This document shows positions 43,446-53,956 of a stretch of DNA of 64,000 nucleotides, piece after piece. The first letter of the stretch is position 1. Every line of letters begins with the position of its first letter. The stretch covers positions 851,691,583 through 851,755,582 of the forward strand of contig NC_057801.1 of NCBI RefSeq assembly GCF_018294505.1. Direction: 5' to 3'. This DNA is from Triticum aestivum (taxonomy: Eukaryota > Streptophyta > Magnoliopsida > Poales > Poaceae). Below the pieces are notes generated by a model. That model worked only from the letters and a program-made list of their open reading frames with translations, ran no database searches and had not been told where the DNA came from. The translations under genes and the position numbers were made by a program.

Positions 43446-43518
43446 CGCCCACCGTGGGGCTCAAACCCACGACCACAAGGTTAAGAGCCTTGCGCTCTAC
43501 CAACTGAGCTAGACGGGC
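43446..43518 (-). tRNA. trnK-CUU: tRNA-Lys (anticodon CUU)
   Basis: 73 nt that fold as a cloverleaf. The acceptor pair is GCCCGTC/GGTGGGC-type with G73. The D arm is TAGCTCAGTTGGTAGAGC, the anticodon loop CTCTTAA and the T stem GTGGG/CCCAC. The internal A box (TAGCTCAGTTGG) is intact. The T loop reads TTTGAGC where nearly all tRNAs have TTCGAGC, so C56 is replaced by U and the B box is also altered. It is a nuclear-type gene without an encoded CCA. Possibly weakly expressed or a recent pseudogene. Confidence 0.92.
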
Positions 43519-44436
43519 TTGCTGTTTGAGTCAGTGGTTCCACTAGCCCTAGACCAATTTTCTCTTTGAACTCCCAGAGACCAAAAGAAGAAGAGAGAAC
43601 CTGCAGAAAATGAGGACAAAAAAAAAACAGAGATTATGATGGATCAGCAGCACAGTGCTTGAAAGAAATGAAATGAAATGAAAGCCATGATGGCATCTTT
43701 AGAATATGTAATTAATCAACATGTAGTATGAGAAGGCTCTGTCATGTCACCGAAAGGATTCAAATCAAAGAAGAAAGACAAGTGATGCTCAGACTCAGCC
43801 AGGACCATGGCTGGACTGGTTATCCCCGACAAATAAAACCTCAAGCATTTTATACATGATAGTGATCAGATTTTCTACTAGCTTGTTCCTGTTTGTTGCG
43901 CCTCAAGTGGACACCTTGCATTCATAGTTAGGGCTGATCAAGTTGCTGAAACATTCGATAAGATAAGACTGAAACAAGGGAGGCACATGCCTGACAGGAC
44001 AAACAACGACTAAATATAGTTTTTAGGAGCAGTCTAGTTTAGTAGCTACAGAATTGAAGTTGTAACCTGAAAGATGATCACATACGTATAGTACCATTTG
44101 GCATATACGTACTAGTCATACACCAGCATCTGCAATACATGCATGGTTCACAGTATGAGTTTGTATCATCATAATAATAACGATGGACCAAACATATATA
44201 AAGTAGCACCGGCTAGGCATAAACAACAACAATTGAGCTTCTGCCATTATATAATTAAGACTGCACACTAGGTGAGCTCTCTCAAAAAAAAATGTCAATA
44301 CACGGAAAATGAGGTTAGGATATCTACGAACAAGGAATAACTTACTTCTGCCATTATTGTTTACGCACATAATAATAACTTATTTGAGGGAGTAGCAAAC
44401 AATAAACGATGGGTTGAATTACTCAAATAGAAATAG
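43519..44436. other. Intergenic stretch right of the tRNA
   Basis: No gene recognised. The part around 43625-43735 (GATTATGATGGATCAGCAGC, AAAGCCATGATGGCATC) is similar to 51360-51480. Confidence 0.4.
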
Positions 44437-44759
44437 TGTTAGAATAAAACGCTAATGCAAGATCATAGACGACACACCGAGGCACAATATTTGTTAACGA
44501 GGTTCACCGATATGGCTACATCCCCGGGGCATGACTACGGGCGCTCCTCCCAAAGATACCGCAACACCGGCCGCCGGCTCCCCCGCGTACCTGTTGCTAT
44601 CAAATCGTCATGGGTTACAACGTGTGGTGCTCCTCCGTATATAAGAAGCTTATGATACAAGTGTCCGACTCCTACACAACTCGTACCTAACCACACCAAT
44701 TACAACTCCAAGTCCACGTAACCCCTTGCGTACATAGTATATTCGACACAAATATAACA
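44437..44759 (-). repeat. 3' LTR of the gag-only Copia element
   Basis: 323 bp, plus strand TGTTAGAATAAAAC...AAATATAACA. It lacks a GC-rich block (GCCCGGGCGCCAGCAC) present in the partner. Confidence 0.95.
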
Positions 44760-44850
44760 AACTCCACCTTGGCAAATATTCTCCACCACCTAGAAGTCGT
44801 CCATGCTCGAACCTCCATGTACTCCGGACTTGGGTTGTCTTCTTTGTAGC

Positions 44851-46230
44851 TTACTGAGAGCTACCCAACGGGCCAGACCCGCCGCCACCGTGAGACTCCA
44901 CTGCTACTCCTGCAGCTCCGCTCTCCATGGCTCCACCTGCAATAGTGCTCCCTTGCAACTTGTAAAGATGCGAAGCCGTCCTCTCTCCTATCATCACGGT
45001 CGCCCCACCTTCCATGATTTTCATGGTCTTCGTATCCCGATCACAACGGAATTCCATACCACCATCATGAAGAACACCAAGTGAAATTAAATTCCTCCTT
45101 AGCCCTGGCACATGCCTGACTCCCCGAAGCATCCGCTCAACTCCGTCAAACATCTTGATTTTGATGTCACCTACTCCAGCAACACGATAACCTGTGTCAT
45201 CGCCCACATAGGCTAAACCAAACTCACCAGACTTGTACGAAGAGAACCACTCCCTGTTGGGCGTCGCATGAAAAGAGCAAGCTGAATCCAACATCCACGC
45301 TTCAGTTTTTGTTGACCGCATGTTTGATACTACGAGAACATCACTACTGCTGTCTGAGTCATCACCATGAGTAGCCGCATTAGCACTTGCCCCACCCATC
45401 AGTTCTGGGCATTCCCTCTTTATATGTCCCCAATCCTTGCACCTGTAGCACTGCACCTTTTTCTTCTTTTTCTTCTCCGCCTCTTGTCCCTTCCTGAGCT
45501 GATAACCTTTAACTGTCAACCCCAAACCTTGAGTACTCTCCCTTTCTACAGCATTTTTTTGCTTCATCAACTCATGTCCAAGTAACGCTGCAGTGACTTC
45601 CTCATTATTGATGGTTGTCTTTCCATGTGTCAATGTAATGACCAAATGCTCATAGGACGGTGGCAACGAAACAAGAAGAAGTAGTGCCTTATCCTCATCA
45701 TCAATCTTCACATCCAGACGCGCTAGATCCGTGGCAAATTGATTAAAGGCGTTCACATGCTCCACAAGATCCGACCCCTCCTGCATCTTCAGCCCATAGA
45801 ACTTTTGCTTCAAATACAGCTTATTGGTCGCTGACTTGGACATATAACGATTTGCCAACTTATCCCAAATTTCCTTAGGAGTATCTTCGTCCATGACATG
45901 ATACATGACCTGATCCGCAAGACAAAGCCGTATGGTAGCGGCCGCCTGCACTTGCATATCCTCCCACACATCATTGTCAACCTTGGCCGGCTTCGTCTCC
46001 TGCAAACCCTTCAAGATTCCCTGCTGCGCCAGAATATCCTTGACTCTTGTCTGCCATAGACCGAAGTTACCCGTGCCATCGAATTTCTCCAAATCAAACT
46101 TGGCGAACCCCGGCGCCATGCCGAACCGCGATCTAACCGACCTGTTGCCGCCGGTCTGACCACCCTTGTTTTCCTCTGCGACTTCCTCACGAAAAAGATC
46201 ACGGATCCCGTATTCCTCGTCTGAAGCCAC
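44851..46230 (-). CDS. Copia gag with zinc knuckle and protease motif, pol deleted
   Basis: 459 residues, one uninterrupted frame. The start MASDEEYGIRDLFREE leads into a UBN2-type gag (FDGTGNFGLWQTRVKDIL, KEIWDKLANRYMSKSATNKL, LLVSLPPSYEHLV), a lysine run, a CCHC knuckle (CYRCKDWGHIKREC) and a retropepsin-like centre with WMLDSACSFHATPN, where the usual D-T/S-G is D-S-A. The frame stops after a short Gly/Ala-rich tail (PLGSSQ), directly followed by the polypurine tract. Gag forms the particle that packages element RNA. The unbroken frame, unlike its neighbours, suggests recent activity or selection on gag. Confidence 0.92.
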   Translation of the reverse strand: MASDEEYGIRDLFREEVAEENKGGQTGGNRSVRSRFGMAPGFAKFDLEKFDGTGNFGLWQTRVKDILAQQGILKGLQETKPAKVDNDVWEDMQVQAAATIRLCLADQVMYHVMDEDTPKEIWDKLANRYMSKSATNKLYLKQKFYGLKMQEGSDLVEHVNAFNQFATDLARLDVKIDDEDKALLLLVSLPPSYEHLVITLTHGKTTINNEEVTAALLGHELMKQKNAVERESTQGLGLTVKGYQLRKGQEAEKKKKKKVQCYRCKDWGHIKRECPELMGGASANAATHGDDSDSSSDVLVVSNMRSTKTEAWMLDSACSFHATPNREWFSSYKSGEFGLAYVGDDTGYRVAGVGDIKIKMFDGVERMLRGVRHVPGLRRNLISLGVLHDGGMEFRCDRDTKTMKIMEGGATVMIGERTASHLYKLQGSTIAGGAMESGAAGVAVESHGGGGSGPLGSSQ

Positions 46231-47292
46231 GCTGCAGTCCGCGATCTACCAAGAACCCTGACTTGCACCGCACCCAATCTGCCCTTGAGAAAAACACCGT
46301 AGCTGCTCAAACTAGCTCTCGCTGAAAAACTAGCCCGCTCCAGCTTTTTTCTAAACCTGCAGATTGATTTTTTGTGTGCGCTTACCTTTTATTACCCGCT
46401 GAACACCGCCGGCCCTATCTTTTCCTCTTTGACAGGAAAAGCCGAGTCCAAAGCTGCCACGGTTTGCACAATCTCCAAATCAAGTCCAACGCTGGTCATG
46501 CACGGACCCAAACACGTACATATCTCCTGATTTTAATCATAACACCTTGTAGGCACACATCATCTTTCTTTTAAACTGGAACGCACATGCATGTATAGTA
46601 TCCCCTGGACTCCTGCACGTAGTTGTTTCGATTTATTTCTTTCCTTGCGCCCATGCCATCCATCGAAGACCTGCTGCCGCACGTAACCGAACATCTCGCG
46701 TACGCAGCTTGCCGTGACTTTCCTTTTCTCTATCCGTGTACCTCTGGAAAAAATCCGCCGCTGTATCCGACGACAACTCGCCTTCCTGGTCCCTGTTTCT
46801 TGGTTCTCGCCGGCAATCTGTCCAGCCCTGTCGCACGTACGTGCCGCACGTCAACCCTGCCACAACAGTCGCCACCTCGCGTGCCATACCCTGGCCATCC
46901 GCGTCGCCGACACAATCCGTCCGCAGTGCCGCGCCGCCGCCCTTGTACAACACCGAGCGCATCGTCTCGATGCTCTCACACTCCGATCTATCCGGCCGTC
47001 CCCCACGTCTGGTCGCCGGTCTGATCGCAAGCCGAATCCGTCGCCTCCGCAACGTCTTCAACAGCCACTACGTCGGTCCGATCGCCACGTCTAGCCGATC
47101 CTTACCGACCGCAGCCCATCGAACGGTCCAGGCCTCCTGCCCGAAGTGTCCGACACCACCGACCGCCTCCGCGATCGCCGCCATGCTCCACCTCGCACCA
47201 ATCGGACGTTCCTTGGCACCCGTCGGGCATGATCCTCGTACCTCCGGATGATCTTCCGCACAGCCTTCTCGCAACCTTGCTCTGATACCACT

Positions 47293-47636
47293 TGTTAGAA
47301 TAAAACGCTAATGCAAGATCATAGACGACACACCGAGGCACAATATTTGTTAACGAGGTTCACCGATATGGCTACATCCCCGGGGCATGACTACGGGCGC
47401 TCCTCCCCAAGATACCGCAACACCGGCCGCCCGGGCGCCAGCACAAGCCGCCGGCTCCCCCGCGTACCTGTTGCTATCAAGTCGTCATGGGTTACAACGT
47501 GTGGTGCCCCTCCGTATATAAGAAGCCTAGGATACAAGTGTCCGACTCCTACACAACTCGTACCTAACCACACCAATTACAACTCCAAGTCCACGTAACC
47601 CCTTGCGTACATAGTATATTCGACACAAATATAACA
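47293..47636 (-). repeat. 5' LTR of the gag-only Copia element
   Basis: 344 bp, same termini as the partner LTR. The minus-strand CTTATATACGGAGG box at about 47512 suits a promoter. Confidence 0.95.
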
Positions 47637-47641
47637 AATAG

Positions 47642-49643
47642 GCTGATAAAACGCGTGTTGTTGGTGTATAAGAAGAAATAGGCGGATAGCATGTGTTGAT
47701 TTATATGTACTTCAACATATATGTGCATGGATCAGAATAGTTGTCGTGTAGGCAGGCGCGCGCGTCCGGGTCGGGGATTCGGTCGAACAGGTGGCAGGCG
47801 TGCGTGCCTGAGGTCGCTGCGCACTGGTGCTCGATGTGTTGCTCGACCTGCTGCAGTGCACGTACATCGAGGTGGCTCGGCGGTGCAGCAGTGCCAGTGC
47901 GGCGGTGGCGGGAAATCGCGGCTGCATCGCGCATGGTTGATGTTTCTTTCCAACTCAACTCAGTCAGAGAGCCAGAGGAAGACAGAGACTTTGCTCTAGT
48001 TAGTTTTTTTTTGAGTGCTCTAGTTAGTGTGGGCCTGTTCCTCAGCCCTCCAACTCCTGGCCGCGTTTGCAAAATAGCAGTGGCGGGTTCCTGCCTGTGC
48101 CCGCCACTAATTTCACTTTCTACTAGAGTTGGTAATTGTCTCAAACAAAAAAAAAAACTAGAGTTGGTAAAATCTAAGCATTAAGATTATATTAGCCGTA
48201 TTCTTGTTTTTTTGTATATTTCTTTAAATTTGCTTCTTTTGTGTGCTACATAACTCATCTTGAATTTTTGCTGTGGTGGATTTAGTTACTTTCTTCATAT
48301 GTTCAAAATCATTTCTGCTTTGTTAATTGGTCCTAACACTAACATAATATATTCCCAGGCTTTGTTCGTGGTTAACTAGCACTTCATAAATTAAAAAGTA
48401 TATTATTCACTGCACGCGAAGCAATGAAAGTTATAGACGATGCGAGGTAAGCTTTCTGCAAAGGTTGTCTCACGACTTTACTTTGTATGCTTTCCGTCAA
48501 TAATATTGGCCTTTGGCTTATATGCAGTCAAGGAAGCTGTCATTTGCCTTGAACCTGGAATTCTGAGAGCTGCATTGTCACTGCTGATTTGCATGTGGCG
48601 AACGCCACAACGAGACGCCGCTTTCCCCTTTGCTGCTTTTATAACTTAGATACTTGACAAAGAATCAATAAAAGGATTCCATTTCCAAAACAACAAAATT
48701 ATTTGCTTCCCACTATCAGCCTACCCTAAGGTAATGACTCATTCCTATCTTGTTGATTTTAAACCAAACGGATAAAGTGTAAACCTATCCATGAAAAGAT
48801 ACGCAGCTTGCATATTCGTGGAAAAAAGAAAGATGAAGTGTAAACTTCAAATTTAAAGAGGCCCTCACACTAAAACATAAATTATGTTGTACCAATGCAG
48901 GTTAGGAAATAGCCGAAGACCAGAAAGCTGACATGAAGTTAATGAAAGAATGCTGGGACAAGGAATGGTATAAAATTTTATTGCTTTATTCAAATGCAAG
49001 TTTACCTTGGATCATGCATATAATTTATTTGGTCACACTCTAGCCCTCACATAATGCCCAGAGTGACCTAGGTTGCTATTTTTCTGAATGACTCCTCATC
49101 AAAATCCCAAGAGTTGAGTGCAATAAGTTGGTGTCACTTTGATTGGTTTAGATTTTTTTTCCCACCAGAGCCATATACACAATAAAAACTGAACCACCGT
49201 TTGTGCAATCTAAATATTTGGTGAGCTTTGTTAACATTGTATCCATCTAGTCAGAAGCTCTTGAAAAGCCAGTCATTCTCTTTCTTTCCTTCAATTGCTA
49301 CCCTCTTCGACACTTTTGACTGCAATCTTGCATACTTGGTTGGTGTATCCGTTCACCTTCTATAAACCACTTCATCCGTTTGTGTATCTTTGCGCTGCAA
49401 TTCGTACACTGTGGTCTTGCGTACTCCATCAGTTTATTCGTTCACCTTGTACAAGCCACTTCTTCCCGCCGTGTGTCACTTTTAACCTATTATGTAGAGT
49501 TTTACACGCATTGAGCCATCCATCTAGTTGGCACTGTTAAGAAAGTACTTACTAAAAATAGAGAAACATAGTGTTGGCAGTCTAGAGCCAAAAGAGAAAA
49601 AAAAGGAAAAAGAGTGTGCTCGCAATCAAGAGGCAAAAAGAAA
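47642..49643. other. Intergenic region between Copia elements
   Basis: No gene recognised on either strand. A GC-rich zone (47740-47930) is followed by AT-rich DNA. Confidence 0.35.
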
Positions 49644-50498
49644 AGAAAAAGGAGTGCTGGCAATCAAAGTTTAAGAGGCTCTGATTTTTTAGTGGGAGGA
49701 GTCAATTAGCGCACAATTCATACCTTCAAAAATGGAGGTATCCATATCCGATAATGATGGCATCACTATTTCTAGAGATCAACTTCTGCCACTCGATAAC
49801 TCTTTTTCCTTTTGACATATATCCCCCCCCCCCCTCCCGCGGGTGACTGGAACGACAAGGCTTCATTGTACTAGTTTCGGATACTTAATTAACTTTGCAN
49901 NNNNNNNNNNNNNNNNNNNNNNNNNNNNNNNNNNNNNNNNNNNNNNNNNNNNNNNNNNNNNNNNNNNNNNNNNNNNNNNNNNNNNNNNNNNNNNNNNNNN
50001 NNNNNNNNNNNNNNNNNNNNNNNNNNNNNNNNNNNNNNNNNNNNNNNNNNNNNNNNNNNNNNNNNNNNNNNNNNNNNNNNNNNNNNNNNNNNNNNNNNNN
50101 NNNNNNNNNNNNNNNNNNNNNNNNNNNNNNNNNNNNNNNNNNNNNNNNNNNNNNNNNNNNNNNNNNNNNNNNNNNNNNNNNNNNNNNNNNNNNNNNNNNN
50201 NNNNNNNNNNNNNNNNNNNNNNNNNNNNNNNNNNNNNNNNNNAGAAAAAGGAGTGCTGGCAATCAAAGTTTAAGAGGCTCTGATTTTTTAGTGGGAGGAG
50301 TCAATTAGCGCACAATTCATACCTTCAAAAATGGAGGTATCCATATCCGATAATGATGGCATCACTATTTCTAGAGATCAACTTCTGCCACTCGATAACT
50401 CTTTTTCCTTTTGACATATATCCCCCCCCCCCCCCCCGCGGGTGACTGGAACGACAAGGCTTCATTGTACTAGTTTCGGATACTTAATTAACTTTGCA
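49644..50498. repeat. Identical 256-bp sequences flanking an assembly gap
   Basis: 49644-49899 and 50243-50498 are the same 256 bp except for one T/C difference inside a C run. They sit directly against the 343-N gap (49900-50242). This pattern fits two contig ends that overlap but were not merged. Confidence 0.93.
49900..50242. other. Assembly gap (343 N)
   Basis: Run of N bounded by the duplicated 256 bp; probably no real sequence is missing. Confidence 0.99.
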
Positions 50499-51784
50499 AT
50501 TACTGAAATTCAGGTTTGCTTACCTCCATTTACCCAACCAAACCACACATACATAAGCCTCCACACATGCAAATATATTTTAGGGGTAGGGTGAGGTCTT
50601 GGCCAGCGGCCAGTGAGGAGCCATATACGTATGTGTGATTGAGAGAGATTCTAGATCATGAAGAGTAACTCCACACTACGAGCTCACTCTTGGGACAACT
50701 TTTAGCACTCGTGCTTAATAAAGGAGATCAAAAACTGGACACCAACCAAGTGACTTATCGTTGAACAACTTAAATGTTGCACGGCTGTGAGGGCATTAGG
50801 ATGCGACCATATAAATGTGTGCTTTGTCTGTTGTAAGCTTGCAGGTTTACGAAGCTCGAGAACAACCAAGGACCCTTCTCCATATGATACTCGTCTGCTC
50901 CGCTTCGTTGAATGAATCGCATCTTATGTCAGAACAGAGGAAGCAACACAACCAAGTTTCCAGAATTCTGAGGCTCATATTGATGAGAATTCCTGTTCCA
51001 CCACTAGTCAACAGCAGGCTAAACCTAGGGATCTTGTGTCGATTGGAGATCCGTCAAAGTATTTGTAATCGAAGGGAGGATTTTAGTATTCATGCACTGT
51101 CATTGTTTTCCCCCCTCATGATAAAACGAATGGCTGACCAAGCAACACCAAGTGCAGCAGAGGGAGAATTTCGACTCTCGTCAATAATGATTTAGGGGGT
51201 GATTGTTTCAGTTAAACTCAGGTTCAGTTTGGCTGTCAGGCAAGAATTTTCGGCTGCCATGACAGCGTTTTTAGGCCCAATAAAATCATGCCATGGCAGA
51301 GGTCCATACTCCCATTCCTTGTTCCATTCACATGCACAAACGGCACAATGCACGAAAAAAAGAGAGATTATGATGGATCAACAGCACAAATGCTTAAATG
51401 AAATGAAAGCCATGATGGCATCATCAAAAGATTCCATGATTAATAAACATGTACTACTATGAAAGATGAAAGCTTTGAAAAAACTCTTAACTGTCTCATA
51501 AAGTGAAGCATGCTGTCCAGAGAACCCTGACAGTATTGGCATCTCTCTTTCTAATATGTGTAGTTGAAATACTTTGTAATATAAATAAAGTAAAAAGGAG
51601 AAAAAACAGAAAGGAAAAAGAACAAACAAAATAGAACACGGGAGGAACTTTCTACTGGGCCGGCTAAGTAGGGAGTTCCTTCCTTGAAAATATGACGAAT
51701 TTTTGAAGATTTAGAACTTTTTTTGAATCTTGCAAATTAAACTAAAAAGAAACCAAAACAGTAAAATAGAAAAAAAATACTGGT

Positions 51785-51950
51785 ACTCCGGTGATGGAGG
51801 GGCGATGACGGCGGCGCGCCTTCGGCTCGCTTCAGTGCTGGTAGTTGTCGCTAGGTGGTCTACGGATCTAGATGTGATTTTTATTATTTCTGGTATTCGT
51901 TGTACTGCCATGATTGAAGATGAATAGATCAAAAATTTTCTCGCAAAAGA
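51785..51950 (+). mobile_element. 5'-truncated poly(A)-tailed retroposon fragment
   Basis: Third copy of the 26935-27370 family (GGGGCGATGACGGCGGCGCG, GCTAGGTGGTCTACGGATC, tail TTTTCTCGCAAAAGAAAAAG). Confidence 0.75.
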
Positions 51951-52471
51951 AAAAGAAGGATAAAGCAGTAAAATAAAAAAGATACTGGTTCTGGAAGGTT
52001 CCCAAGAACGGCGAGGAGCCTTCCTAAAACCCTGTCGTAACGTCTCGCTCACTTGCTTTCCTAATGGGCTTGCCTATTTCCTACGCCAGTGAGCGGTCAG
52101 AGGCTTAACATTCACAATGAGCTACACGTAGCACTTGTGCACGGAAGAAGGCGCTCTCAACGCGTGCATCATCAAACTTTTATTCGTGTGGCTTTCAATG
52201 ATTTTTTTTTGTGCGGGCTTTGGTTTCGACGAAGTTGATATCTTTCTTGTGGACCGGATAGGTTCCACTGTTGCATGCATTTATGTTTCATGATATCCTT
52301 GTTTTTATTTTATTCCCTTGCAAACACCATCACGCACATCTCCATGGTTTCTACCCTTCTCTAGTCTTCTTTTCATAATAAAAACACAGTAGTCGGGTGA
52401 ATCGATCAATATCCAAAAATAAAAAAATCTTTGTTGAGTTTGTGTACTACTTTCTCTGTAAAAAAATAATA

Positions 52472-52564
52472 CTGCCTCCGTCCCAAAATAAGAGTCTCAA
52501 GTTTGTACTAACTTTAATACAAATTTATACTAAGCTTAAGACACTTATTTTAAGACGGAGTGAG
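52472..52564. mobile_element. Stowaway MITE (93 bp)
   Basis: CTGCCTCCGTCCCAAAATAA at the left and TTATTTTAAGACGGAGTGAG at the right with TA on both sides. Confidence 0.85.
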
Positions 52565-53442
52565 TAGGTAGGGAGTATTTCTGTTTTATGGCTATTCTCA
52601 TTCCACTGCACAAAGCGTGGGCCTTATCTACATCCTAACTGATCAGCTGATGACAATTCTAGGAAGTTCTTGTTTTGAGGGGGAAAATTCTAGAAATTTA
52701 GGGCGTGGATGTGTAGCCGGACAGAAGTTTTTTTTTCTTGAGGGAAAGAAGATTTTGATTTCGATGATAGATCTACCAAGTTGGGGTCTGAATGTGAAAC
52801 CTGTTGCCAATATTATATAATATGTGCATGAATTGCTTGTCGTGAAGCCTTTGGATCCCCTTCCATGTCCATCAGTTGAGATAGATCACACATGGCCTGC
52901 ACGCGTATCACTGCATATAATATATAAAGGTGTGGTATCTCAACATATATATGCAGTCTGTCTTATTTATGTTTTTTTGCGGTTATATATAGGCAGTCTG
53001 TCAGAGTGGAATATTAAGTAATCCGTCACCAGACACAACATGTACTAGGATACATCTCACGATGTACTACGTAGTACTAATTTTCACAGGCTACGAGAAA
53101 GGCTCAGTCCTCCCTGACTGCGCCGACCAGAGCGCGCTGCAAGATCGAGAGGGCTGCACATGGGCGTGCGCACTTATCCCCTCTGTCTCTCTCTCGATCT
53201 TTTTCACCCACTATGTCTGAATGTCTCTCCTCTCCCAATCTTTTTTTCTGTTTCCTTCATTAATTAGCTCATGTATGCTGCAATTGAGTTTGTGTTATGT
53301 TATCACTAGCTAGCCATACCATGTAAGTCTAAACGCTCTTATATTTCTTTACATAGAGAGTACGTACTGGTATGCTAGTATGCTGCCATCGGGCATATAC
53401 CTACCTCAACTTGTTTCTTTTTTCATGCTATTGGGTTTATAC

Positions 53443-53924
53443 TGATGGATTATGGATGGGCTTAGGCCTATATAAGACAATAATCCCTAGTTAATCTCTA
53501 AGACCCATGCATGTGTACGTTAAGTTGTGGAAAGTGTGAAAAATTTAGTCCCATACTGCTACAGTAAGAAGAGTGAGACCTCTTTATAAGGGCTGCTCTA
53601 CCACTTGCTATTGGAAGCTTGGGAATAGGAGCTGTACACGCGCGCTCCTCCTCCTCCGCCGCCCGCTTCGCCTCGTCTCGTCACGTCACGTCACATCACG
53701 CTCAGGAATGGTTAATTAATTGTTAATTATTTAACAAGTCGCTTACGGAAGCGCCACTGTCCGAGACGTTGGACCGTGGGCTGTTCGCAGACTCGGTCGT
53801 GGGCCTGGCCGTATATATGCTGTTCAACATGCTTAGGTATCGGTATGAGATGCATACCGTATTTGCCATGCTTAGCGTTTACTCGTGGATTAGATTAGTA
53901 GAAAAGGTGCTAATATTTCCAACA
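53443..53924 (+). repeat. 5' LTR with a large internal deletion
   Basis: Matches the 3' LTR at both ends but lacks about 500 bp between GTGGGCCTGGCC and GTATATATG. The missing part holds the GGCCTATATAAGAAGG box, the best promoter candidate in the partner. Confidence 0.9.
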
Positions 53925-53956
53925 ATCCAAAAACCTTATTTTAGGCACTTTTCGAC

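Larger units (their letters stand above)
44437..47636 (-). mobile_element. Complete but non-autonomous Copia element, gag and protease only
   Basis: Read right to left. The 5' LTR is 47293-47636 and the 3' LTR 44437-44759. The primer binding site TGGTATCAGAGC lies at 47279-47290, two bases inside the LTR. A purine-rich GGTGGAGTT sits directly before the 3' LTR. AATAG flanks both sides (44432-44436 and 47637-47641). LTRs differ mainly by an 18- to 21-bp deletion. Between the primer site and gag lies about 1 kb of leader. Integrase, reverse transcriptase and RNase H are absent, so the element would depend on another Copia for mobility. Confidence 0.95.
50499..53442. other. Intergenic region with repeat fragments
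   Basis: Contains the segment similar to 43625-43735 (51360-51480), a poly(A)-tailed retroposon fragment (51785-51950) and a Stowaway element (52472-52564). No gene recognised. Confidence 0.4.

Noticed and set aside
46623..47251. Several 100-170-codon frames in the leader of the gag-only Copia element
   Set aside because: They lie in the untranslated leader between primer site and gag, overlap each other on both strands and show no gag or pol motif.
50815..51195. 126-codon frame right of the second gap
   Set aside because: No start context, no domain and AT-rich; the length is within chance for this DNA.
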